Assembly: GCF_020740795.1 (NCBI RefSeq)
Contig: NC_067291.1
Coordinates: 20,428,780 to 20,492,779, forward strand
Source of the DNA: Apus apus
Taxonomy: Eukaryota; Chordata; Aves; Apodiformes; Apodidae
Length of the DNA stretch: 64,000 nucleotides
Reading direction: 5' to 3'
The notes beneath the pieces are model-generated. The model made no database searches. It was not told where the DNA came from and saw nothing but the letters and a program-made list of their open reading frames with translations. The position numbers and the translations under genes were made by a program. This document shows, piece by piece, positions 1 to 11,100 of the stretch. Positions within the stretch are counted from its first letter, which is position 1, and every line of letters begins with the position of its first letter.

Positions 1-830
1 AGACCAGCAGTGGGAACCTCCCTGAGAACTGGAACTCATCTTTGGTAGGGCAAAGAACCAGCTGAATGGACCTTTCCTTAAGAATCAAGTATTTGCTAAG
101 GGGGGACCAAGTTGCCTTCATTTCCAAGGGGCTGGCAGTGCTGAGAAAGAGCATGGACACGAAAGGTGTGAAGACTTGTTCCACCTGCAGCCAGGGAGAA
201 CCTGCCTCTGGGATGACTCGTGCTTGTGGCAGCACTGGTACCACCACCTCCAGCAGCAGCACCAGGACCACCACCTCTGATGACACCATGGTGACCACCA
301 CATCTGACCACAGCATTGCGACCACCCTAACAATAACTCCCTCCAGCTCTGCTGTGCTAGAGGAGCTCAGACAGCCCCAAGCACCAAGAGGTCTCCTCTC
401 CTGGCCAGCCAGGTAGACACACCTTGTTTGGGAGATTTGGGGCCTGAGCTGTGTCCCCAGGGCAAAGCCACCCAGGGCTTGCAGCATCTTGCAGGCTCCA
501 TTCATGAATCATCTCACAAGCAGAGCTCCCTGGTGACACAGTAATTATCCGTTGCAAAGTGGCTTCCTCGCTACTCTCATCCGTCTGCCAGCACAGCCTG
601 GTGCACTGAGGATGTGTCTTTCCAAGAGTTTCATCAAAAGAAGGGCTGAGCTCCTCGCGGTGTAACTCGTGGTGCCACCAGCTCAGCCCTGGCACTCGCC
701 CCAGCCCCGAGCCTGGTCCCGGCGAGCCAGGCAGTGAGTGCCGCCCTCATCAAGTCTCTCCAGACTTCAAATTTGGGCTGGCTGGAGCAAGGCTTCTCTC
801 GGGAGCTTTCTCTGAGCGAGGAGGTGTGTT
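1..830. other. Upstream sequence without recognisable gene
   Basis: No homology was recognised. Positions 230-320 hold a degenerate ACC/AGC triplet-rich patch that gives a Thr/Ser-rich open frame (66-416), which I judge to be low complexity. GC content rises from about 660. Confidence 0.5.
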
Positions 831-1850
831 GTGCTGCAGGCAGCGCGATCCTGCCGCCCGCCAGGCCCCCGGGACGGCGGGAGGAGGAGCCGCGCTCTTC
901 CCGCAGCCCGGCCCCGCAGCCCGCCGGGCAGCCGCCCGGGACCCCGGCATCCCCAGGCTGTGGCTGCTCCATCCACCGCGGCGGCAGCTCCTTCCTCCCG
1001 CCCGGTGAACGAACCAGGCCGGGAACCGGAGGGCGGGACGCGCCGCGTGGCAGGAAGGGCCGGGAGCGCGGCCGGGACCGCGCGTGGGCTCCAGATGCCG
1101 CCCGGCGGGAGGCGGGGGGCACGGGCAGCCCCCCAGCCTGCTTCAGGGGGGCTTTTCTTCATTAGCCCAGCTCAGCCCCCTGAGCACCCGCCCGCCTGGG
1201 TTTGCTGTGCTGCGGCAGCGGCTTTTAGCGTGTCCCCAGGGGGTGTCCGCGGCCACATCCCCCCCTCATCCCACCTCCCCCCAGTGTCCCTGGTGTCCTC
1301 CAGCATCCTCCATCCTGTCCTCACGCCGCTTGGCAGCCAGAGTGAGCTCACGGGCTTGCGAGCTTCCCGCTGCCGTGAAGATCTGTGGATGGATTTAGCC
1401 GGGAGAGGGAGCCCGAGCCGGCCCCACGCCGCTGCCCCCCACACCGAGCTCCCCCCGAGCGGCTGCTGGGCGGAACCGCATCGCCCTCGTCAGCACCAAA
1501 ATCGAAGTCAGGGCTCCTCCCCCCGAGGGCTCCTTGCTGCAGATGCACCAGCCCGGGGTGGGGGCTGCACGGCCGGATCCAGCCCCGCGGGGTTATTCCC
1601 GTGGGCCATCCCGCAGGGACCCCCGGGGCCACCGGCAGCACTGACCGAGCCGTCCTCCCCCCCGCGCCGGTGCCTGGCGCCGATTTCCCCCGCGGGCAGC
1701 ACCGCAGGGTGCCCCGCCACAGGGAGATGGCGGCTCAGGGCCGGCGCTCAGCATCTCCCGTCCCCGGGCGCGGCCCGCGCAGCTCTGCACAGCCCCGGGA
1801 AACCCCGCCGGGCCAGTGCGGGGCTTGAATGGGGTCCCAACAAACCTTCA
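830..1850. promoter_or_regulatory. Upstream CpG-rich island
   Basis: About 1 kb is strongly GC-rich with dense CG dinucleotides (for example 840-1090 and 1570-1830), about 2.8-3.8 kb before CORO2B exon 1. Many overlapping open frames on both strands follow from the composition, and none shows a known domain. It could be an alternative or distal promoter, or the start of an unannotated non-coding transcript. Confidence 0.5.
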
Positions 1851-1996
1851 TAGCTAAACGCCAGGAAGAAAGCCCCTGTAATCTATCCCTGGCTTAATTT
1901 TGATCCAAAAACACACTACAGTTCTTCCAGCTGGGTCGTCTGGGGTTGGAGTTGCTGTGCTGTGACTGGTGAGACCAGTACAGGACTTTTTACACG

Positions 1997-2268
1997 GGCT
2001 TGGAGTGATGGGATGAGGGGGGAAGGTTTCAAGCTGAAAGAGGGAGATTGAGATGAGATCTGAGGAAGAAATTCTTTGCTAGTGAGACACTGGCCCAGGA
2101 TGCCCAGGGCAGTGGTGGTGTCCCCATCCCTGGAGGGATTTCAGAGCCTTGTAGATGTGGTGCTGAGGGCCATGGGTTGGTGGTGGCCTTGGCACTGCTG
2201 GGTTAATGCTTGGACTGGATGATCTTCAAGTTCTTTTCCAACCAAAACAATTCAATGATTCTATGATT
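1997..2268 (+). mobile_element. CR1 LINE fragment (sense)
   Basis: The typical CR1 3' region runs from GGGATGAGG and TTTCAAGCTGAAAGAGGGAG to the terminal CAATGATTCTATGATT. Confidence 0.9.
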
Positions 2269-2269
2269 T

Positions 2270-3785
2270 CTGGTCTCACCATCCAGCAGCAGCATTTGGG
2301 GTTTGGGGATTCCAGGGTTTCCCACCATGTGGAGAGGCTGCAGGCTTCACTCTCTCTCCCTCAGCAGGACCAGCACCAGGGCCCCCCAGCAACACCTGCC
2401 TTCCCTGCAGCCTTTCCCTTCTCTCCCTACCTACACCCACTGGCCCAGCTTGTTACTCCAAGAGAGTTGTTTCCACCAGCTAATTGGTACTAATTAATCC
2501 CAGTGGCTCCCTCAGGCCCCGGGTGCTCCTGCCATTGGGTCATGGTGGTTCCTCTGAGCCTTTCCAAGACCCTGGTTTCTCCCCATTTGGCCTATCCAGG
2601 TCTCAGTGTCCCCTGGGTCAGTCACTTCCTAAGTGTTGTTGAGTTTCAAATATCAACTCTGTGCACATGCAGCCTCTGCTTCCATTCTCAGCCCCTGGGA
2701 AAAATGGCTTTTTTGTTGGGAAAAGGTCATTGCTGGGTGGTCTGGGAATTAGAGGTGGCTTCTTCTGCTGGCTAATGTCATTAGCTCTCCATTAATTGCA
2801 TTAACCTTCCTCAGTTCCTAGCCCAGTGCACAGCACATAGTTTATCTTTAAAAGCAGTTGATTTTTAGAAGAATATCAGAGGACAGACATTTTTTTTACC
2901 AGTCTTGGTGTTCACTTGTTATCAGATCCACTGCTATTTTATGGGAAGGCTGGAATAAGTCTCAGTAATCTTTCATCAGACTCTTGGCTGAATAATCTCC
3001 TTATAAAAAGGAAATCCTTTGTTTATCGGCAGAGCGCTTTTCGTTAAGGGGAATTGGAAATGCATTTGGTATTGGCCTCAAGTAGTTTTAATTCGATGAC
3101 AATTAAATAAAAGTTGGTGCAACATCTAATCTAACAGCTGGATAATTCAGCTCCTGGGCTGCATCCTGCTGGTTTCATCCCTACTTTGTTCATCCCTTCC
3201 CCCCACCACCAGAGGACAAGGAGCTATGATACTATTTTTTCTAAGCATTGCTTCCCTCATCAGTGATGGGGAAGTTTATAAAAATGTGAGAAAATGCCTG
3301 TGTTTGGTGGCTGGTGCAAGGCCAGGTGACACAGGCCACGGCTAGCAGGGATGCTCCAGTGCCTCCTGCACCCCTGAGTTTGTGTGGAGTCGGGGCTGTC
3401 AGGAGGTTGGTTCACTCAGTGCTGGAGAAGAGGAAGTGGGATGAAATTCCACGGGTTTTACTCCTGTTCCAGTGACCTCGCAGCAGGTGTTTGGGTGCTG
3501 TTCTGTGGAGGGGCACTCAGCACACGGTGGGGCACCTCTGCACCCAAGTGCCACCTCTGCCCTGGGCCACCCTAGGTAATAGGACTGACAGGTCTGGGAC
3601 AAGGAAGTGGTCTCTGGCGTTGTAACTTGTCACCGTCTGCAATGGGAAAAAAAAAATAATCTCCTTACATGTGAAGGGGAAGAAGCTCATGGGTGGATGT
3701 TTATGGATGCTGTAGGACCCTCCAGCCATGGCCAGGTGGGCGGGGCCAGGCAGCAAGGTGCAAATCCTGCTGCACTTCCTGGAGG
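2270..3785. other. Upstream non-coding sequence
   Basis: No gene was recognised. From 2770 to 3160 the sequence is AT-rich, non-repetitive and rich in TAATT-type homeodomain sites (CCATTAATTGCATTAAC near 2790), so it is a candidate conserved enhancer upstream of CORO2B. The rest shows nothing distinctive. Confidence 0.4.
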
Positions 3786-3931
3786 ATCATAGAATCACAG
3801 AATGGTTTGGGCTGGAAGGGACCTTGAGGATCATCCAGTCCTACCCCCCTGCATGGGCAGGGACACCTCCCACCAGCCCAGGTTGCTCCAAGCCCCATCC
3901 AACCTGCCCTTCAACACTGCCAGGGAGGGGG
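3786..3931 (-). mobile_element. CR1 LINE fragment (antisense)
   Basis: The 3' end begins with ATCATAGAATCACAG, then the GGGCAGGGACACCTCCCACC core. It stops at CCAGGGAGGGG, about 350 bp before the CORO2B CpG island. Confidence 0.9.
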
Positions 3932-4231
3932 CAAAAATATGGGTAAAATACGAACAAAAGATGGGACTTGGTTTGGGACAGAACACGGGACAGAAACTGG
4001 CGACTCAGCCTGTCTCCGGGTCAGCGCCCAGACGCCCGCTTTTATTCTTTATTTCTTCGGCCAGAGGAGACTTATTCCCCCTCCCACCGCACACACACAC
4101 ACTGGTCATACTGGTCACCACCGACCCTGGGTGGGATGGGCGGCATCACGGGGGGAGGCGAGGGGGGAAGGACACAGATAGAGCAGGTGCCTCCCGGGTG
4201 GGTAAAGAGTTAAAACCCTCCCTTTTCCTGC

Positions 4232-4264
4232 TGTGTGTGTATGTGTGTGTGTGTGTGTGTGTGT
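4232..4264. repeat. (GT)n microsatellite
   Basis: About 16 GT units, with one AT interruption, directly upstream of the CORO2B CpG island. Confidence 0.9.
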
Positions 4265-4279
4265 CCCTTCCCCGCTCCT

Positions 4280-5140
4280 TGGCTGGCCTCCCTGCCCCCC
4301 CGGCTGCTCCGTCACGGCGGGGCGGGCTGACATCCCCGCCCAGCACCGACGGGCCCGGGCGGGGGCTGCGCCTGCCGCTCCGCTCCGCGCCCCGCTCCGC
4401 CGCAGCCGCTCCTCCCCGCGGGGAAAACCCACCAGCAGCCTCCCCCTCCCCGCCCACTTCCCCCCCCCCACCCCCCCGCCACCTCCACCCCACCCCGTCC
4501 TTTCGTTTTCTTCTTTATTTTTTTATCCCCCCAACCCCCCGCTTTTCCTCCGCGCATCCCCGCCGGCCGCGGAGCTCCCGCACCCCTTCCGCCACATCCC
4601 GCATGACTGTCACCAAGGTAAGGACCCGCTGCCGTTCCCGGCACCGTCACCTTTTCCCAACCCTCCCCCCCCCCTTCCGAAAGTCCCCCCACCCCGGGCA
4701 AGGTGCTGCGCCGGGAGCTGCGGGGCCCCGCCGCCTCCCCCCCACCCCGTTATCTAATTGCTTCATATTGACTGTATTTTCTTGTATTTTATTGCTTCCC
4801 CCGCCTCCCCCGCTCGCTCGGCCCCTCCAGCTCGCGGCTCTGCTGCATTTTTAACCCTTGGAGCAGGCGGGGGGGCCGGGGGAGGGCTGAGCATCCCCCG
4901 CGGGCGGACCCCGCACTAAGCCGCTTTCCGCGGCCGCTCAGCAGATGCTGCCCGGATCTCTACAGGTGGCTGCCGGCTTGTCTAGGGGCGGGGGTGGGGT
5001 GGGGAGAGACCTCGGGAACGGGGCTGGGGGGGATTAAAGAGCGGGAGGATGGGGGTGGGGGTGGAAGGGGCGCGGGGGGGCTGAGGAACCCTCCCCGAGC
5101 AGAGCTGGTGGGTGTGGGAGATGATGCGAAGGTGCTTGGG
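4280..5140 (+). promoter_or_regulatory. CORO2B: CpG island around CORO2B exon 1, probable promoter
   Basis: The sequence turns abruptly GC-rich with many CG dinucleotides (for example 4310-4440 and 4555-4600), with C-rich Sp1-like runs and GGGCGG-type boxes. It contains the first coding exon and continues into intron 1. No clear TATA box or single start site can be assigned. A (GT)n tract and an antisense CR1 fragment lie just upstream. The boundaries are by eye. Confidence 0.7.
4603..4617 (+). CDS. CORO2B: CORO2B coding exon 1 (5 codons)
   Basis: ATG ACT GTC ACC AAG encodes MTVTK and is followed at once by the donor GTAAGG at 4618. It sits in a very GC-rich stretch, and the 5' UTR extends upstream for an unknown length. 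The base at -3 of this ATG is C, a weak initiation context. The exon ends in phase 0 and joins exon 2, which starts with another ATG. Confidence 0.88.
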
Positions 5141-8100
5141 TCCCCCAAATCTACCCTCTACCCACCTGCTCGGCGCTCCCAGGTTGCCGCCAGGGCTGCG
5201 GATGGGGAGGGTTTTGCTTCCCGAGGGGTTTTTGTGTTGGTTTGTTTTTTTTTTTCCTCGTCTCTCCCCATCCCCACAGCTCGGGAGCCGAGCTGATCAC
5301 CTCCCGCAGCGCTTCGGGCTCCCAGGGCTGCGGTTGTGCCAGGGGGACATTGCCTGGGGGGAGGAGCAGAGCACGCAGCATCCTGCGGGATTAGTGCGTG
5401 CTGGGGCATGACACGGCAGTGCCCGCAGGGAAGGGCTCTGGCAGCCACGGGATTTGGGGAGCAGAGCTGGATCTGCTTGGCCCAAGCCCTCCTTCAACCC
5501 CCCGCGGCCCCAAGACCACGGCTGTGGTCGTGCTGATGAGTCTAATGGTTGATAGACTGGAAGGGAAGCAGCACCCCCCCCCGCCTCGGGGAGCCCCAGG
5601 GAAAGGGGCTGCCTGGCCCAGCTCTGGCAGGGCCTGGTCATAGCTGGAAGCATCCCAGTGGGCTGCGGTCACCATCCCGGGAATGGGTTTGGTGGGGTCC
5701 CCACGGGTGTTTGGTGCCACACGTGAGCCTGCTGGGGACAACCAGAGATGCCTGAAGATGCTCCAGAGCTGACACTGGAGCATGCCCAGGCTCCCCAGGG
5801 AAGATGCTGCTGGGGAGGCATCGATCACTCCCATCTTTGTCCTCAGCAGACAACTTGCCTTGTCCCTGCCCGGCTTGCCCTGGGCAGTCACAAGCTTTGA
5901 TGGTCATTGTCGGGCATTTCCACACACCTCGTGCTGCTTCGGGCCATCCCACAGCCCCTCCACAAACCCACCAGTGTCTGTTCAAGACAAACTGTGTTCC
6001 CAGCTCTCCCTGATGCTGAGGGAGGCGTCAGTGGCCGGACCTGAAAGGCCAGTTGGGCTAAAAGAACTAAGAGGGTACTGGTGTCAGGCAGCACAGATGT
6101 TAGCCAGGCTGATTGGTTTGCAGGGCTCATTAACAGTTGTTTTGTTGGGTTTTTTTTTTGGAGTGCAAATAGATTTATTCAGAGCCAGGGTGAGAAGAGG
6201 CTGTAAGGAAAGGCTGTCAGGAGGACAGGGGAGGACTCTGCTGTTAATTTTCCAGGAACAGAGGTGTGAAGTGGGAAGATCCACACCATGTGCACAGTCT
6301 GCTTTCTCTAAAGCACCATGGAGCTCTCACACACCCCGCAGATACTATTTCAATAGGTATTATTTCCTGCAATATGGACTATCCTGATGCAAGCTAAAGG
6401 AAGCCCAAGAGAAGGCTCCTGACCTGCCACAGTGTTGGCTCCGGGGTCTTTCCAGGCAATTTGGGACATGGACCCCAGCACGGAGGTGGAGAATGTCACC
6501 ACTCTGTCACCAGCATGAGGCTGGCATGCACGGCCCAGGCTGCTGTGCTGGGGAAAAAAGTGGCACGAGACAGGAGATGGTTTTTCTGGGTGTTTTTGGC
6601 TGCTGGGAGTCGGTGTGAGGTGGGGACTTGGGGAAGGGTCCAGTGACCCAGGACCGGGGAAATGGGGAGGGGGGGTTGGGGACTGGGAATTGTGCATTGT
6701 GTTCCTAAAGTGGGGTGGGCAAAGGGGGCAGTCCCGGAGGACTTCTGGGGTCTTTGCATCCTACCCAGCAGCTGGTGTCCAGCTAAAACCAGCAATTGTG
6801 TCTAAAACCAGTTATTGTGTCTAAATAAAACCAGTAAAGACCACAGCTCCCAGTGCTGCCAGGAACAGGCATTTACAGTGTTCCTGCAACAACTCCTCCC
6901 ACGCTGGGGCTGCATCCCCGGGTGTGCTGGGAACAGGAGACACAGGCAGGATTTGACAAACTTTGCAAATATTCCTGAGATTCGTCTTTAGAGGAAAATC
7001 CTTGTTTGCAAACCAGGTGCCTGTGCCAGGCAGAGCTGTCCTGGCACAAGCCCGAGGCACGGGGAGGCACGACAAGCTTTTCTTGGGCTGTGGGGGGAGC
7101 TGGGGGAAGACAAGGAGGGGGCAGAGATGTCAGAGATATCTGCTGTCAGTGTGTGAAACAAGCTGGTTTCATCCGTGTCCCAAGCCACCCCCTTCCCTCC
7201 CACGGGAAGAAATGCAAAAGCAGCTGCAGTGCAGCCCCAGAGCGGGCTCTTCTGGGGGAGTTTGCTCCCCAGGAGATATGAACAGGATGGAGAAGGACTG
7301 ATGGAAATGCAAAAAGAGCCCACATCTCCTGCTCCTCGTGGGGAGCTGCCCAAGCTCTGCGGTATCTCCCTGGCACCATGGGATGGCTTTGGGTTGTGTT
7401 GCCATGCCACACCAGCTCTGCCTGACCAGGGCTTTCTCCAGGCTCTGCAATAAGATCCTGGGACCTGGTTTAGTGCTGGACATTTGTGGTGGACTTCTTA
7501 TGGAGATGGTTCAGTAGTGGGCCTTAGTAGTGGACGTGTTAAGGATGTAGTTTAGTTGTGGACTTGGCAGTGCCAGGTTAACGGCTGGGGACCTGATGAT
7601 CTCAAAGGTCTTTCCCAAACCAAATCTTTCCAAGATTCTGTGATTCTAAGGGCTACTGAGGTGGTGGCCTTCAGCTGAGAAGGTCCTGTAGGAATCAGGG
7701 CCAACGTCATCCCTGCTGTAGATCAGTTGGTCCCCACCCATCGCCAGTAGCTGTTTCCAAAGCCCTAAATAAAATTAATCACGAACACGAGTTCCTGGAG
7801 GCCTGGAGGTGTGTTAATTTGGGGAATATAGTTTTTAAATGACTGGAGGGTTTTTTAAAAGATGCAGTTTAAAAGAGGAATCCATCTGGGAGGCCTCATG
7901 GTGTGTGTCAGCCTGTGTTATCCTACAGTCTCCTCTGGCTTTTTTATCTACTCATTAGCATTAATCACCAAGCCACACTGCCCAGATCATGCCTCATTCT
8001 CCTTGTTTGCTGAGCAGATGAAGCTGAAACCAAAACCCAGGGAGGAAATAGCAACTAGGGCCTGTTGTGATGATCACAGTAAATCAATGATGCCCTAAAA

Positions 8101-11100
8101 AAAACCCTAATCACTGCAGAGGCCCCTGATTGGAGGTTACGGTGACACCAGCGTGATGGTGGCAGCCAAAATGATGGAGAGTCGTGGTGTCCTCTGCCCC
8201 GGGGGCAAGGGTAGGCTGGGAGTGTCTGGGGCAAATGCTGATCCCATGCACAAGGTGGTAGGGGTTCAATCACTAGGAAGCTTAAAAATGAGGGGAAATC
8301 CATTATCAGGGAAAATGGCTTTCCAGAAATTAGGCTTTGGGCTGTTTCTGAAGAGATAACGGGTGGAGCCTGCTCTGGGTGGCTCTCTGAAGGTTTATTT
8401 GGTGGAGCACTCCGTGTGCTCTGATGCTCAGAAACAGCTCCAAATGGTGTGAATGAAGCTGATGTTCATGGATGAGGTGCAAGCTGAACAACATCTCCAG
8501 AAAACACTGGACTGGAATGACTGGAAAAGGGTGACAAGGTCCTGTTGCTTACCAGCTGGACTGGGATGGAGCAAGGCCCTCAGTACTGAATGGTCCGTAA
8601 TGGGCTGAACAAGCCCCCTTGTCTCCAGCAGACTGGATGATCCCTTATCTTTAGCATTGGTGGGGTTTCTGGGGGTTGGGAACATGCATAAGGGGCTGCT
8701 TTGAGTCTAAAAACGGCAGCTCCCTGTCCCAAGAAGGATTCCTCCCATCAAAGGCAACTTGTCTGGCCCGCGGCTTTTAATGAGTTTTAATTGTGAGTCA
8801 GGGCAGCATTAATCTGGTGCTTCAGTGCTGTGGGTCTGTGGCCAGCAGCTCGCTGGGTGCTGCCATTCATACCCTGCAAATGCAAGGCAGGGTCAACCCC
8901 CCCCCCCCCTTTCCCTTCTTCTTTTCATGGAAATTTTATCAAATGATGAATAGTTCAATTCATTACCCAGCTCGAAGGAGCCGGATCCTGGATTCCTATC
9001 TCCCGAGTCAGTGTCTAATTACCCGAATCTGGCAGCAGGCAAAAATCTACGTGACGGAGCCAGCTGCTCGAGTCCCCCACAAATCTGTGAATCCCATCGT
9101 TCCTGAGCTGGGAGGGGACCAGTGCCAAGCTCAGCTCCCAGAAATCCTGTGCTCCCTTTGTTCAGCACGAAGCTCTTGGCAAAGCCCCCTCACTGCTGCT
9201 CTCCGGCTGGAGCCGGGCTGCTGAGCCTCTGGCATCGCTTGGAAAAGCTCTGGGAGAGAAAAACTGCCCAGGGAGAAGCTGTGCCAGGGCAGTGCTGGAG
9301 CAGCTGAGATCTTGCTTCGGTTGCAGAGAGTGGAGAAAGAAGGTTAAACCCTTCAGACCTGAGCCCAGGTTGGGGTCCTGCTGTGGTACGATGGGGACCC
9401 AGCTAGATGGGAAAGCTGGGCATCCTCCATGGAATCACAGACTGGTTTGGGTTGGAAGGGATCTTGAAGCTCATCCAGTCCCACCCCCTGCATGGGCAGG
9501 GACACCTCCCACCAGCCCAGGTTGCTCCAAGCCCCATCCAACCTGCCCTTCAACACTGCCAGGGATGGGGCAGCCACAGCTTCCCTGGGCAATCTGGGCC
9601 AGGGTCTCACCACCCTCACAACCAAGAATCTCTCCCTCAGATCTCGTCTCAATCTCCCCTCTTCCATTCCCCCTTGTCCTATCACTCCAGGCCCTTGTCA
9701 AAGGTCCTTCCCCCAGGTTTCTTGTAGGCTTCCTCCAGCCAAAAAAGCCCCATGGCAAAGCTGCTGGGGCCAGCCTGGGGATGTCCCTGTGCCTGTGCTG
9801 GGGACACAGGGATGCCAGCACTGGGCAACTCTGTCACAGAGTTAAAGTGGTTTGGTTTTGGCAAGGGAAGAATGGAAGAGGCTGGTTCCAGGCCTGTAGG
9901 GTGCTGGGATGCTGACAAAGCCCAAGCTGTCAGTGATGCAGGGGTGAAGGTCCCTTTTCTCCATGGCCATCCCTTCAGACAACCCAGCTGGGAGTGTCCC
10001 CGTACTCCCCACGTACAATAGCTACTATGAATTCCCTCGAGAATAATGGTCCCTCTGTCCAGGTCCTGGACTCTCTGCGCACCCTCATTGAGGCACAGCA
10101 GCCCTCACAGAGGCTGGGTTGGGGTCCAGAGTGATGGGGACCACATCCTGACCCCTTTGTGCCCGTGGCTGTGGTGCTTGGGGGGTCTGTGAGCAGGCTG
10201 GGGTTGTCCCTGTGCCAGCTGCCAGCACCCAGACCCTCTGCACTGGGTGCTTTGGGGCTCCATGTCCTCAGCACCAGGTTCTTTGGGGCTCCATATCTTT
10301 GGTGTTGTGTGCTTTGGGGCTCCATATCCTCCATGGCAGGTGTTTTGGGGCTCCACATTCCCCCTGGTGCAAGGGGAATGCTCAGCCCATGCTCTGAGAT
10401 CTCTGCTCCAGCAGCACTAAGTGCAGGTCTGGGAGCCAGCAATGAGAGCAGGGGGCTGTAGCTAATCCTGAGATCATTAAGGAATTAATTACCTGCCCTA
10501 GAGGCTGCACCTTGGGGCATGTTGGCACCCAGAGTGTCTCAAGCCCATTTTGGTGAAGCTGAGGTGCAGGTTTCCCTTTCTTCCAGGGTCAAGAAGCACC
10601 CACTGTTCCCTCAGCCCCACGTCCATCCCTGGTGTCAGGAGGCAGCCCCTCAGAGCAGAGCAGGGCAGGTGAGGACCCCATCAGTGCCCCCAGGGGGACC
10701 AGAGAGGGATGGAGACAGCCCAGGGCCATGGCAGCCCCTCTCAGCCCTCTGTGCCACCCCCAGGTGCTCTGCAGATCCCTGGGCAGGCGCTTGCATGGCC
10801 CAAAAAGCCATTTTTTATCAAGCGCAGCAGCTGCTGCCTCCCTCCTCCCCCCAGAATCTGACCCTGTATCCCAAAAAAAGCTCCATACATCTGGTGAGAA
10901 AGGCTCGGTCCTTGTGGAAACACGGAGCCCTTTAAGGAAGTGGCCAAAAAAGCTGAATATACAGAAATATTGTACAGAAATATCTCTTGGGTGAGGGCAG
11001 GTGGGGCTGCAGCCGGCAGCCCTGTGAGACACGGGCTCCTGCACATTCCCGGGGGATTCACAGCTCCAGCCCAATTCGCTACCATCCTCTGGCAAAGGGA

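Noticed and set aside
66-416. Thr/Ser-rich open frame near the window start
   Set aside because: It comes from an ACC/AGC triplet-rich patch. There is no splice context, signal or family resemblance, and opposite-strand frames are equally open.
831-1853. 340-codon open frame and overlapping frames on both strands
   Set aside because: GC-rich DNA lacks stop codons by chance. The product is Pro/Ala/Arg-rich without any domain, and several frames are open at once.
3802-4854. 350-codon open frame across the CORO2B promoter
   Set aside because: It is made of CR1, a GT repeat and CpG island sequence, and runs through exon 1 in the wrong frame.
9430-9740. Recurring peptide-like frames (MGRDTSHQPRLLQAPSNLPF) in many places
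   Set aside because: These are translations of antisense CR1 3' ends, not a repeated protein family.
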